DNA of 10,674 bases from an uncultured Ruminococcus sp. (GTDB taxonomy: Bacteria; Bacillota; Clostridia; Oscillospirales; Ruminococcaceae), in contig CAMWXM010000086.1 in the NCBI GenBank assembly GCA_947178195.1, forward strand, positions 1 through 10,674, given 5' to 3'. Under the pieces are notes generated by a model that was not told the DNA's origin, searched no databases, and saw nothing but the letters and a program-made list of their open reading frames with translations. Of this stretch, positions 1 through 6,456 are shown in pieces. A program made the translations under genes and the position numbers. The stretch's first letter is position 1; the number at the start of each line of letters is the position of its first letter.

Positions 1-12
1 GTGTATATAAAT

Positions 13-2196
13 CTATCTGTTTTGCTTCCTGTAATCAGAAGCGGTAATGTTAGTTTTTTCTTTAAATTGCCGCATAAAATGAGTTTCGCTGTTATATCCG
101 CATTGCAAAGCTATTTCCCGAATTCTCATATCGGTATGCCTTAGCATCTGCTCTGCCCGGTTTATTCTTGCGTTAATAATATCGTCCTTGAGAGCGACGG
201 AAAAAAGCTGCTTATAAAGCCTTTGCAAATGACTTTTGCTTATATGCATATTCTTGGCAATCTGAGAAGCCGTCCAGTTTTTCTGCGGATTTGATATAAT
301 ATCCTTTCTCAAATCAAACATCTGATTTTTATAGCTTATGGAATTATATTTCATCTTCTTTTTCTTATCAGAAAGCAAGAGTATACTTTCATTAATAACC
401 GCCTGAATTTCCGTCTTTACAGAGCTGTTTATTTCTGCGATATGAATTATGACTTCGGAAATAAACAACATATTTTTCAATCGTTCCTGCAAATAATTTT
501 TTATAGAATCTGACAATTTCACTGCAATATTATTTAAATCAACATTATTTTTCAAAGTATAAATAATTCCGAATATATCACTGCTAATTCTTGCACAGAT
601 CAGGTCGTCATAACAGCATTTATCAGCAATGATATTGGCTATAATATGTTCTTTATTTTCTAATGGTATTTTATCAGAATAATAAGTTATAAAAATAAAA
701 TAATTCTTGCTATTATTATTTTCAAGATATTCTGATGAAAAGGCAGTAAATCCACGTTGATTTAACATTCCTGTTGTCAAGTCGGTAAAAGAATTTTTTT
801 CATTTTGTTTATTTATATATTCGTCGTATAATTTTTTTTGAAGATTTTTCAATCCGTATGATAAAGCGTCATTCCATACAACATAAGATCCACCTGAAAT
901 CATATATTCGTTTTGATTATGTGTTGACACAGCATAGCCCAGAATCTGTCCATCGCAATGAAGCGGAGCAACAATAGCAATGCAAGGTTCATGATCGACG
1001 CAAAGACGTGGAATTATATCAGAAGTCGAAAAGTTGTAGCTATCGTCTTGCTTTCCGTTTTTATTTTTAGATAACAGCAGATACATATTTTCGGGATAGC
1101 CGTACTGACGGAAATCGTCAGGATTATTTACATTTATCTGCCAGTCCTCGCAAAGACAAATATCTAAGCTTTGGCTGTGTTTCCAATTATAAGACATATT
1201 GTCCGCCTGTTCCCTTAAGTCCTCAAGGGAAGAAATCCTTGATATATTATTAATAAAACCGACAGGCCTGTATGAAAGTCCCTGAATATCTTTCTTCATC
1301 ATCTGACTTATATATTTTTCAAGAATCATATCATTAAGATTATTTTCAGATATTTTTTTCATAGTGCAGCCACAACTTGATCCCAAGCGGAGGGATTGGT
1401 TGATTTTATTATTTTCATACCTTTCATTAGTTATTATTTCAAATAACTTACATACAGCGTCAGCTCCAAACTGCCTGTCTCTGCCCTGAACGGTAGTAAG
1501 AGCCATCGACTCCCAGTTCCCGCCATAGCCTGTTACGGCAATATCTTCAGGAACTCTGACGCCGTTTTCTCTCAATGTTCTCACCAGTGAATCCGCTATA
1601 ATATCGTTTGTACAAACGATTGCGTCAGGGCGTGAAAGCCTTCCGCCTGCAATATCAGAAGCAATATTTTTTTGAATACTGTTGTAAAAAATATTATTTT
1701 TATCAGTTTGGATACCCATGTCGGAACAGGCTTTTTTAAACCCATCAATAATAGAATATTTGCAGTCTGGACTATCGGTGAGACAGTATAATTTTTGGCA
1801 GCCGTGTTCTTCAATAAGATGCAATGTTATTTTATATATACCCTCAGATTCATCGGAATATATACTATTAAATCCGTTTCGTTCCATACCAAGAACAACT
1901 GTGGGAGTATCGGTCTGGCTCAGGCAATCAAATATTTTATTAATCGTATCGTCAGATTTAAACCGTTCAGCGGCAAATATAATTCCGTCAAGCTTATTAG
2001 TGCAGACAAGGGTATATATATTCTCCGAACCTGAAATATATGAATTTGAATTTTCCCGTGAAGCTGTGACAGCGGTATATATAATAAGATCGAAGCCAAG
2101 TTCCTTTGCCTGAGCGAAAGTTCCGTCAATGAAATCATAATCGAAAACACCATTTATTTCTGGAATAATAAGTCCTATTCTGCCTTTTGAATTCAT
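13..2196 (-). CDS. Hybrid transcription regulator: LacI-type sugar-binding domain, GAF-like region, degenerate GGDEF, AraC HTH
   Basis: This is probably a cytoplasmic one-component regulator that senses a sugar and binds DNA through its C-terminus. Residues 4 to about 270 form a LacI/GalR-type periplasmic-binding-protein fold (RIGLIIPEINGVFDYDF near the start, DAIVCTNDIIADSLV, PEDIAVTGYGG), ending in a CGC motif. The N-terminal LacI helix-turn-helix is absent. Residues of about 290-455 look GAF-like. Residues of about 470-600 resemble GGDEF (D472-LTTGMLNQRGF), but the signature is SSDIF (538-542), so cyclase activity is unlikely. Residues of about 640-727 form an AraC double HTH (ASQIAKNMHISKSHLQRLYK; IREIALQCGY..ETHFMRQFK). 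E. coli XylR has a related sensor plus AraC layout but is much shorter. I chose ATG 2194-2196 because GGGAG (complement of 2206-2210) lies 9 nt upstream; a TTG at 2220 would add 8 residues. The target is unknown, with the nearby CAZyme genes as candidates. Confidence 0.9.
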   Translation of the reverse strand: MNSKGRIGLIIPEINGVFDYDFIDGTFAQAKELGFDLIIYTAVTASRENSNSYISGSENIYTLVCTNKLDGIIFAAERFKSDDTINKIFDCLSQTDTPTVVLGMERNGFNSIYSDESEGIYKITLHLIEEHGCQKLYCLTDSPDCKYSIIDGFKKACSDMGIQTDKNNIFYNSIQKNIASDIAGGRLSRPDAIVCTNDIIADSLVRTLRENGVRVPEDIAVTGYGGNWESMALTTVQGRDRQFGADAVCKLFEIITNERYENNKINQSLRLGSSCGCTMKKISENNLNDMILEKYISQMMKKDIQGLSYRPVGFINNISRISSLEDLREQADNMSYNWKHSQSLDICLCEDWQINVNNPDDFRQYGYPENMYLLLSKNKNGKQDDSYNFSTSDIIPRLCVDHEPCIAIVAPLHCDGQILGYAVSTHNQNEYMISGGSYVVWNDALSYGLKNLQKKLYDEYINKQNEKNSFTDLTTGMLNQRGFTAFSSEYLENNNSKNYFIFITYYSDKIPLENKEHIIANIIADKCCYDDLICARISSDIFGIIYTLKNNVDLNNIAVKLSDSIKNYLQERLKNMLFISEVIIHIAEINSSVKTEIQAVINESILLLSDKKKKMKYNSISYKNQMFDLRKDIISNPQKNWTASQIAKNMHISKSHLQRLYKQLFSVALKDDIINARINRAEQMLRHTDMRIREIALQCGYNSETHFMRQFKEKTNITASDYRKQNR

Positions 2197-2254
2197 AATA
2201 TTCATCTCCCGATACTGCAAAATAATTGTCCAATATGCAAAGACTTTAAAATAA

Positions 2255-2285
2255 GGCTAATAAACACTTTATAGGTTTATTAGCC
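2255..2285 (-). terminator. Rho-independent terminator downstream of the FMN reductase gene
   Basis: The arms at 2255-2265 (GGCTAATAAAC) and 2275-2285 (GTTTATTAGCC) are perfectly complementary over 11 bp around a 9-nt loop. Read leftward, the hairpin is followed by a T-rich stretch (TTATTTT). It sits between the reductase stop (2328) and the start of the AraC hybrid gene (2196), so it should separate the two minus-strand transcription units. No good promoter for the hybrid regulator is visible in the 58 nt left between hairpin and start, so some readthrough may feed it. Confidence 0.75.
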
Positions 2286-2327
2286 CATAAAAAATTACAT
2301 TTGTATAGCAGAATATAGTCGTTCTTC

Positions 2328-2873
2328 TTAGATAGCTTCTGCAAGCTCAGCGGCTTTTTTACATCCGTCCGTTTTTTCAATATCACCTGCATTCAAAACG
2401 CCGGGTATAAGTACTTCTCCGACCATTTCCCATTTCAGCAGCGCTGCGGAACGCTCAACAGGAATTCGTACACCGTCCATAACGGACATATCGTTTTCTT
2501 CACAGCAGGTTATCAACGCACATTTTTTTCCTGCAATATCCTTTCCAGCAACGCAGAATGAATATATTCTATCCATAACACCTTTAACCTGAGCAGGTAT
2601 GGAGTACCAATAAACAGGCATTGAATATACGATCACATCTGCTTCCAGAATTTCAGGAGCAATAACATTGAAATCATCGTCAAAGGAACAGGCTTTTCCT
2701 GTCTTAAAACATGTTTCACATGCATGACATCCTCTGACCTTTTTCATTGCCGCATCAAAACGGATAACGGTATGTCCTTTTGCTTCTGCCACCTTTATAA
2801 ATGCATCGGTCATAGCAAAGCTGTTGCCGTTTTTCCGTGGACTTCCTGTTATTACTACAATTTTCTTACCCAT
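2328..2873 (-). CDS. Flavodoxin-fold NAD(P)H-dependent FMN reductase, iron-sulfur-flavoprotein-like
   Basis: This 181-aa cytoplasmic flavoprotein probably transfers electrons from NAD(P)H or a ferredoxin to a small acceptor such as a quinone, nitro-compound or flavin. The N-terminal beta strand and FMN phosphate loop are clear (KIVVITGSPRKNGNS, residues 4-18), as is the second flavin-contact region (SMPVYWYSIPAQVKGVMDR, about residues 84-102). Cysteines 49, 52, 55 and 62 form CX2CX2CX6C. This fits the compact cysteine motif of archaeal and clostridial iron-sulfur flavoproteins, so a 4Fe-4S cluster is possible; the cysteines could instead be structural or redox-active. The start is well supported by GGAGGT (complement of 2879-2884), 5 nt upstream. 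The gene is monocistronic, with its own promoter and an HxlR-type operator upstream and a terminator downstream. Redox oxidoreductases are common HxlR/YodB-family targets. The substrate is not predictable. Confidence 0.88.
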   Translation of the reverse strand: MGKKIVVITGSPRKNGNSFAMTDAFIKVAEAKGHTVIRFDAAMKKVRGCHACETCFKTGKACSFDDDFNVIAPEILEADVIVYSMPVYWYSIPAQVKGVMDRIYSFCVAGKDIAGKKCALITCCEENDMSVMDGVRIPVERSAALLKWEMVGEVLIPGVLNAGDIEKTDGCKKAAELAEAI

Positions 2874-2921
2874 AAGATACCTCCAAAAAAAATCTTTTCA
2901 TTAAAATTAACTTCTGTTATA

Positions 2922-2949
2922 ATTATAGCAGATAACAATAAGAAGTCAA
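2922..2949 (-). promoter_or_regulatory. Sigma-A promoter of the FMN reductase gene
   Basis: On the minus strand TTGACT (complement of 2944-2949) is separated by 16 nt from TATAAT (complement of 2922-2927). TGC just before the -10 gives an extended -10. The coding start is about 50 nt downstream. The -35 overlaps the edge of the operator at 2946-2990, so a bound regulator would sit on or directly upstream of the -35. Confidence 0.75.
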
Positions 2950-2990
2950 GTACGCACATTGGGGTAATATACTTACCCTTAAGAAAGTAT
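2946..2990. promoter_or_regulatory. HxlR-type operator, copy A
   Basis: This 45-bp block (TCAAGTACGCAC ... AGAAAGTAT) matches 6064-6108, upstream of hxlR, at 36 of 45 positions without gaps. Both copies contain GGTAAT followed by CTTACC and end in AAAGTAT. Conservation beside the FMN reductase -35, and again beside the hxlR gene itself, points to the local HxlR protein as the binder. Its effect, repression or activation, cannot be read from sequence. B. subtilis HxlR binds paired repeats upstream of a promoter as an activator, whereas YodB-type members repress. Confidence 0.65.
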
Positions 2991-3010
2991 AAACAAACGG
3001 ATCGTCAGGT

Positions 3011-3057
3011 CTGTGTGGTTATACCTATATACGATTTTTATCTCCCTATTCGCACAT
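3011..3057 (-). pseudogene. Relic of the 3' end of an hxlR-like gene (inverted copy)
   Basis: The complement of this segment matches the last 11 codons of the intact hxlR gene plus 14 nt beyond it (6424-6470) at 41 of 47 positions. Read leftward it gives M-C-E-stop-G-D-K-N-R-I-stop, against MCEWGDINRI-stop in the intact protein. The Trp codon TGG has become TAG, so the fragment is dead. No convincing continuation is visible upstream of the ATG at 3057. The rest of this copy has been lost or has diverged, apparently where the GH43 3' region now lies. It points toward operator A and the FMN reductase, opposite to the intact hxlR. Confidence 0.7.
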
Positions 3058-3172
3058 GAGTATATTTGTTAAATGGTGTAAAATGTAAGTTTTTGATACA
3101 AGATGTATATGTACTGCTTTGCAACTTGTTTTTATTCTTTTTCAAATCCATATTTCTTTATATTTTTTTCTC
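3058..3172. other. AT-rich non-coding spacer with no recognised element
   Basis: This is the part of the 386-nt gene-free stretch (2874-3259) that the promoter, operator, hxlR relic and terminator do not explain. It is strongly AT-rich. I see no credible ORF with a ribosome binding site, no hairpin and no clear extension of the hxlR relic. Confidence 0.5.
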
Positions 3173-3210
3173 AAAAAACTGCTGTCCCCGAAAGGCACAG
3201 CAGTTTTAAA
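3173..3210 (-). terminator. Rho-independent terminator of the GH43 gene
   Basis: The arms at 3175-3185 (AAAACTGCTGT) and 3197-3207 (ACAGCAGTTTT) are complementary over 11 bp around an 11-nt loop that can form a further small CC/GG stem. Leftward the hairpin ends in a run of six T residues, and it lies about 50 nt past the GH43 stop codon. Confidence 0.85.
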
Positions 3211-3259
3211 AATTATTTACGAAATTATGTATATGCAGCTAAATGCAGTATAAATTTTC

Positions 3260-5968
3260 TTATTTTGATAGAATAAGAATTCGTTTCATTAATATCAAAT
3301 CAAATACATTTATCTTATCGTCGTTATAGAGGTCTCCAGCTTTCCAGTCGGTGAGAGTACCTTTTTTGACGAGAAAATTCTGCATCATTACAATGTCTGC
3401 AATGGTAAATTTACCGTCTGCATTAACATCACCGATAACGGTCTTTTTCTCAGCTGTAACAGGTTCAATGACAAACTTCTGACCATCGCCGCCCCAGTAT
3501 TCCCACTGGTTAAGATTTGCACCGTCGTCTTTGCTGATTTCAAACACGTCAACACAAGCTTTATTATCAGAAACAACGCTCATCAGCGAATAAGAACCGT
3601 CTTTATTTGTCTTAATGGTAAACTTCTGAGAAGGGCTTCCGCTGTAGTTTTCAAGAGAAACATTTGCACCATTTTCAGCAGAACCGTTTTCAACGGTAAG
3701 AGCTTTTCCGTCGGCAGTCTGTATAGTATATGCTCCGTCGTCTGTTGATTTTATAGTCCAGTTTTCGGCGTCAGACTGAACTGCATTTCCATCTTTTTCA
3801 GCAATATACAAACCACTATTGATGTTTCTGAGAGTATATTCACCGTCATTTACTTTCGGATAAACAGGAGCTATTTTCCAAAGCTGACAATCGCCGCCCC
3901 AAAATTCCCACTGGTTAATATTTCCTCCGTTTTCTGTTGACCAGTCGAACACGTCAAAGCCTGATTTATCACCGGAACATTTTGAAACAATACCGTAATA
4001 ACTGCCGTCCTGAACAAGCTTCCAAAGCTGATTGTCGGCATCTGTAAACGATTGCAATTCTATGTTTTTGCCGTCATCAGCAGAATTTTCTGCAACTGCA
4101 ATACACTTACTTTCATCAGCCATAGAAACAATTTTGCAGTAACCGTTATCGGCAGAAACTATACGCCATTCCTGAGCACTTCCGCCAAGCTTTGACCATT
4201 GCTGAATGTTTGTACCGGCGCTTGTATTACCGTCAGCTAAATCAAGAACCATTCCGCTGTTCTTGTTTGTAATAGTATATGAAACTCCGCTGAGCAGATC
4301 GGTATCGCAAAGCTTAACAGTATCGCCGTAACCTGCCGCTGTTTCTGGCGAATATACAAGACTGCTGTTTTCATTAGTAATATCGATAGCATCCTCGTCA
4401 GGGTTATATTCAGAGGTTTTACTGCCCCATACGCAGGTATTGTTGCCTGTTGCAGTAAATGTCATACGCTGAGTCTGTGCAGCGGATTCGTCTGCCTGAA
4501 CCAGAAATGCGCCCTTATATGTAACGCCGCCGAATGTCAGCGACATATAAGGCGAGCCGTTTTCCATTGACCATTTACCGGATATATCACCTGAAATACT
4601 GCCGTCTGCATTCAGTGAGATATTTTTCGGCTTTTCCACATCAGCGCTCTGTTCATTGACAAATTTCTGATTTAAAGTGTGGAAAATAAATTCATAATCA
4701 CCTATTACAGCATTTTCACTATGACCTGTTTCTGAAAGAGTTTCACCTGAATATTCATAAGGTGCAGCTGTTATCCAGCCGTCTTCATTCATAATGATCT
4801 GATGCACACGCACTTCATGAAATCCATAGGAATCATCAAATTTTGTATGATAAATAACATATAATTTCCCGTCATCGTCCATAAGAGCAGAATTGTGTCC
4901 CTGTGCCTTAAAGGGTCTATCGTTACAGCTCCATTGATAATTACTCATAAGTCTTTCGCCGACAGTACCGCCTATATTGTCGCCGCCTTTAGGGAAAATT
5001 GAACTATTGCCGTTTTGGTCAACATATGGACCGTCAGGATTTTCACTGCGGAAAATACGCATATTGTAACCGCCATTGGAGTTGAAATAACCATAAGACA
5101 TAAACAAATAATAATAGCCTTTGTTGCTGTCAGGAGATTTCATATACTCTATATATGGACCTTCTCCCGATGCATAATTTCCTCCGGCAGCCTTTTTTCC
5201 CATGTAAGCGTCAGAGACATTTGCTTTGGTTTCATATTTGACATTATAATCACGCAAACCTGTTTTTTCGTCCAGCTCAAGCATATAGATACCGCCGAAC
5301 CACGAGCCGTAAATAAGCCATAAATTTCCGTTTTCGTCATAGAAAACCGCAGGGTCTATAGCGTTAGTACCGTAAGCCGCATTCCATGAACCGTTACCGC
5401 TGAGATAACGGCTTATGTCAGGATTTTTTCCCAGTACCTTCGGTACATCTGTATCGTTTACATTGTTGACAGAATTATTTGTAAATCCTGAATATACTAT
5501 CGTTCCCTCATAGGTATATGGGCCGTCGATTTTATCGGAAGTGCAGAGAACAATCGAAGAATTCCATACCTGACCGTTTATGCTAAGATACATACAATAT
5601 TTGCCCATTGCCTTGTTGTAGATAATGTCAGGCGCCCACATATTTCCTGCAAGATCATATCCGCTTGTAGTGTTAGACCACTTTTCAGGGATCGCAAGAT
5701 CGGTATATATATTTTTGAAAAAAGTGGTGTTTGTTGAGCCGAGGTGGGAGTTTGCAGCAGATGCCCAGTTTTGCATATCGTTGGAACGAGCAGCTCCAAG
5801 GTGCGAACCAACAATGTAATAGCTGCCATCATCTAATTTAACTATAGATGGGTCATGGACGGAAGCTCTTGCATAGTCTGCATTTACTGTTCCGGTAAAT
5901 GCAGAAATGATAACGCTTCCGGCGATCATACAGCCTGCAAGAAATGCTTTTATTTTTCTAAGTTTCAT
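3260..5968 (-). CDS. Secreted cellulosomal GH43 arabinanase with GH43 C-terminal domain, two ricin-type (CBM13-like) modules and dockerin
   Basis: The likely reaction is endo-hydrolysis of alpha-1,5-L-arabinan (pectin side chains), by an enzyme exported and attached to a cellulosome. A signal peptide ends near VNA-30. The five-bladed GH43 domain (about 32-345) shows the expected triad: D39 (VHDPS, base), D205 (NAIDP, pKa modulator) and E269 (SGEGPY, acid). NMWAPDIIY and WLIYGSWFGGIYMLELD fit arabinanases better than xylosidases. Residues of about 400-520 resemble the extra beta domain of Abn2-type arabinanases. Two ricin-type beta-trefoil modules follow (about 562-695 and 706-835), then a dockerin (about 848-902) with two calcium-loop repeats, DVNADGKFTIAD and DLYNDDKINVFD. 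AAAGGAG lies 8 nt upstream of the start (complement of 5977-5983). The gene is monocistronic. Its promoter lies beside operator B, which it shares with divergent hxlR. Substrate preference within GH43 is inferred. Confidence 0.95.
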   Translation of the reverse strand: MKLRKIKAFLAGCMIAGSVIISAFTGTVNADYARASVHDPSIVKLDDGSYYIVGSHLGAARSNDMQNWASAANSHLGSTNTTFFKNIYTDLAIPEKWSNTTSGYDLAGNMWAPDIIYNKAMGKYCMYLSINGQVWNSSIVLCTSDKIDGPYTYEGTIVYSGFTNNSVNNVNDTDVPKVLGKNPDISRYLSGNGSWNAAYGTNAIDPAVFYDENGNLWLIYGSWFGGIYMLELDEKTGLRDYNVKYETKANVSDAYMGKKAAGGNYASGEGPYIEYMKSPDSNKGYYYLFMSYGYFNSNGGYNMRIFRSENPDGPYVDQNGNSSIFPKGGDNIGGTVGERLMSNYQWSCNDRPFKAQGHNSALMDDDGKLYVIYHTKFDDSYGFHEVRVHQIIMNEDGWITAAPYEYSGETLSETGHSENAVIGDYEFIFHTLNQKFVNEQSADVEKPKNISLNADGSISGDISGKWSMENGSPYMSLTFGGVTYKGAFLVQADESAAQTQRMTFTATGNNTCVWGSKTSEYNPDEDAIDITNENSSLVYSPETAAGYGDTVKLCDTDLLSGVSYTITNKNSGMVLDLADGNTSAGTNIQQWSKLGGSAQEWRIVSADNGYCKIVSMADESKCIAVAENSADDGKNIELQSFTDADNQLWKLVQDGSYYGIVSKCSGDKSGFDVFDWSTENGGNINQWEFWGGDCQLWKIAPVYPKVNDGEYTLRNINSGLYIAEKDGNAVQSDAENWTIKSTDDGAYTIQTADGKALTVENGSAENGANVSLENYSGSPSQKFTIKTNKDGSYSLMSVVSDNKACVDVFEISKDDGANLNQWEYWGGDGQKFVIEPVTAEKKTVIGDVNADGKFTIADIVMMQNFLVKKGTLTDWKAGDLYNDDKINVFDLILMKRILILSK
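3481..3513. repeat. Internal module repeat in GH43, second ricin-type module
   Basis: This 33-nt stretch is identical at 30 positions to 3886-3918, exactly 405 nt (135 codons) away. Both encode NQWE(Y/F)WGGD.Q at the end of a ricin-type module. Nucleotide identity this high suggests a fairly recent module duplication or local gene conversion. Confidence 0.75.
3886..3918. repeat. Internal module repeat in GH43, first ricin-type module
   Basis: This is the partner of 3481-3513, with 3 mismatches in 33 nt. It encodes NQWEFWGGDCQ near the end of the first ricin-type module. Confidence 0.75.
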
Positions 5969-6012
5969 TTTACCTACTCCTTTAAGAAATTTTATGAATA
6001 CTTCTGATTAGG

Positions 6013-6041
6013 TTGACTTTGTATTAGCCTTTTGATATAAT
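6013..6041 (+). promoter_or_regulatory. Sigma-A promoter of hxlR
   Basis: TTGACT (6013-6018) is followed after exactly 17 nt by TATAAT (6036-6041). Transcription would start near 6048 and cross operator B (6064-6108) before the ATG at 6124. HxlR bound there could act as a roadblock, which suits autoregulation. The -10 overlaps the opposing GH43 -10 by 2 bp within TATAATTATA. Confidence 0.7.
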
Positions 6042-6067
6042 TATAACACATAATAAAAAACAATCAA
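6040..6067 (-). promoter_or_regulatory. Sigma-A promoter of the GH43 gene
   Basis: On the minus strand TTGATT (complement of 6062-6067) is separated by 16 nt from TATAAT (complement of 6040-6045), with TGT before the -10 (extended -10). Spacing, -10 and position relative to the operator are the same as in the FMN reductase promoter (2922-2949). The leader to the GH43 ATG is about 65 nt. Confidence 0.7.
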
Positions 6068-6108
6068 GTACGCACCTATAGGTAATGTGCTTACCTATAG
6101 GAAAGTAT
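6064..6108. promoter_or_regulatory. HxlR-type operator, copy B
   Basis: The element contains two direct repeats of ACCTATAGG (6074-6082 and 6093-6101) with a 19-bp period, each carrying the palindromic core CCTATAGG. It is flanked by TCAAGTACGC on the left and AAAGTAT on the right. It overlaps the GH43 -35 and lies in the hxlR leader. A 19-bp period would suit two dimers on nearly the same face of the helix. It matches copy A at 36/45 positions. Confidence 0.7.
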
Positions 6109-6123
6109 GGGAGGTTTGTCAAA

Positions 6124-6456
6124 ATGGAAAAAAGATGTATCGCATCTGAAAATCTGGAAAGCACAGGATTCAGCTACACACTGTCACTGATAAACGGAAA
6201 ATACAAAATGATAATTCTTTATACGCTGATGGAATTTGGTATTGTTCGTTTCAATGAAATGCAGAAATATATTGGTTCAATTTCATATAAAACATTAAGC
6301 GCTAATTTGAAAGAATTGGAAGCTAACTCCCTTGTTCATCGTGAAGAATATTCACAAATTCCGCCCAAAGTAGAATACAGTTTAACAGAACGAGGCAAAT
6401 CGTTGATTCCCATTTTGGATTCTATGTGCGAGTGGGGAGATATAAATCGTATATAG
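6124..6456 (+). CDS. HxlR-family (DUF24) winged-helix regulator with two candidate redox-sensing cysteines
   Basis: This 110-aa protein is a MarR-like winged-helix DNA-binding regulator acting as a dimer in the cytoplasm. The family signature is clear: NGKYKMIILYTL (24-35, first helix), FNEMQKYIGSISYKTLSANLK with the recognition helix (about 43-63), ELEANSLVHREEY and VEYSLTERGKSLIPIL (wing and C-terminal helix). Cys5 and Cys102 sit where B. subtilis YodB has Cys6 and Cys101, which form intersubunit disulfides under quinone stress, so redox sensing is plausible though not proven. I chose ATG 6124 because GGGAGG (6109-6114) lies 9 nt upstream; an in-frame ATG at 6085 lies inside the operator and has no ribosome binding site. 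The gene diverges from GH43, converges with the GH26 gene with a 10-bp gap, and probably controls itself, GH43 and the FMN reductase. Confidence 0.92.
   Translation: MEKRCIASENLESTGFSYTLSLINGKYKMIILYTLMEFGIVRFNEMQKYIGSISYKTLSANLKELEANSLVHREEYSQIPPKVEYSLTERGKSLIPILDSMCEWGDINRI

Larger units (their letters stand above)
2911..2990 (+). repeat. 80-bp direct repeat, copy A (promoter plus operator)
   Basis: This block aligns without gaps to 6029-6108 in the same orientation, with about 62 of 80 positions identical by hand count. It covers the TATAATTATA core, the leftward -35 and the full 45-bp operator. Similarity fades on both sides. The two copies bracket the GH43 gene. Confidence 0.8.
6029..6108 (+). 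repeat. 80-bp direct repeat, copy B (promoter plus operator)
   Basis: This block matches 2911-2990 without gaps (about 62/80 by hand count). Unlike copy A it has a good rightward -35 just outside the block (6013-6018), so here the region works in both directions, for GH43 and for hxlR. Confidence 0.8.

Noticed and set aside
583..783. Active diguanylate cyclase in the AraC hybrid
   Set aside because: The catalytic signature is SSDIF rather than GGDEF, so the metal- and substrate-binding residues are missing.
2197..2220. TTG start at 2218-2220 for the AraC hybrid regulator
   Set aside because: It lacks a ribosome binding site. The GGGAG at the complement of 2206-2210 fits ATG 2194-2196, directly before the sensor domain.
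2895..2923. Rightward promoter at copy A analogous to the hxlR promoter
   Set aside because: TATAAT is present at 2918-2923, but the sequence 17 nt upstream is TTTCAT, a poor -35, and no rightward gene follows.
2724..3059. Plus-strand 111-codon open frame crossing the FMN reductase promoter
   Set aside because: It overlaps the reductase gene antisense and runs through the operator and relic. It has no ribosome binding site and no recognisable protein features.
3058..3172. Extension of the hxlR relic further upstream toward GH43
   Set aside because: Hand alignment to the preceding hxlR codons gave only short chance matches, with no sustained identity or frame.
2911..6108. The 80-bp direct repeats as ends of a transposon carrying GH43
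   Set aside because: No transposase, terminal inverted repeats or target-site duplication is visible, and each repeat is a working-looking promoter-operator rather than an element end.
6085..6123. Longer hxlR reading frame starting at the ATG at 6085
   Set aside because: The ATG lies inside the operator, has no ribosome binding site, and the 13 extra residues do not resemble HxlR proteins. ATG 6124 has GGGAGG at a 9-nt spacing.
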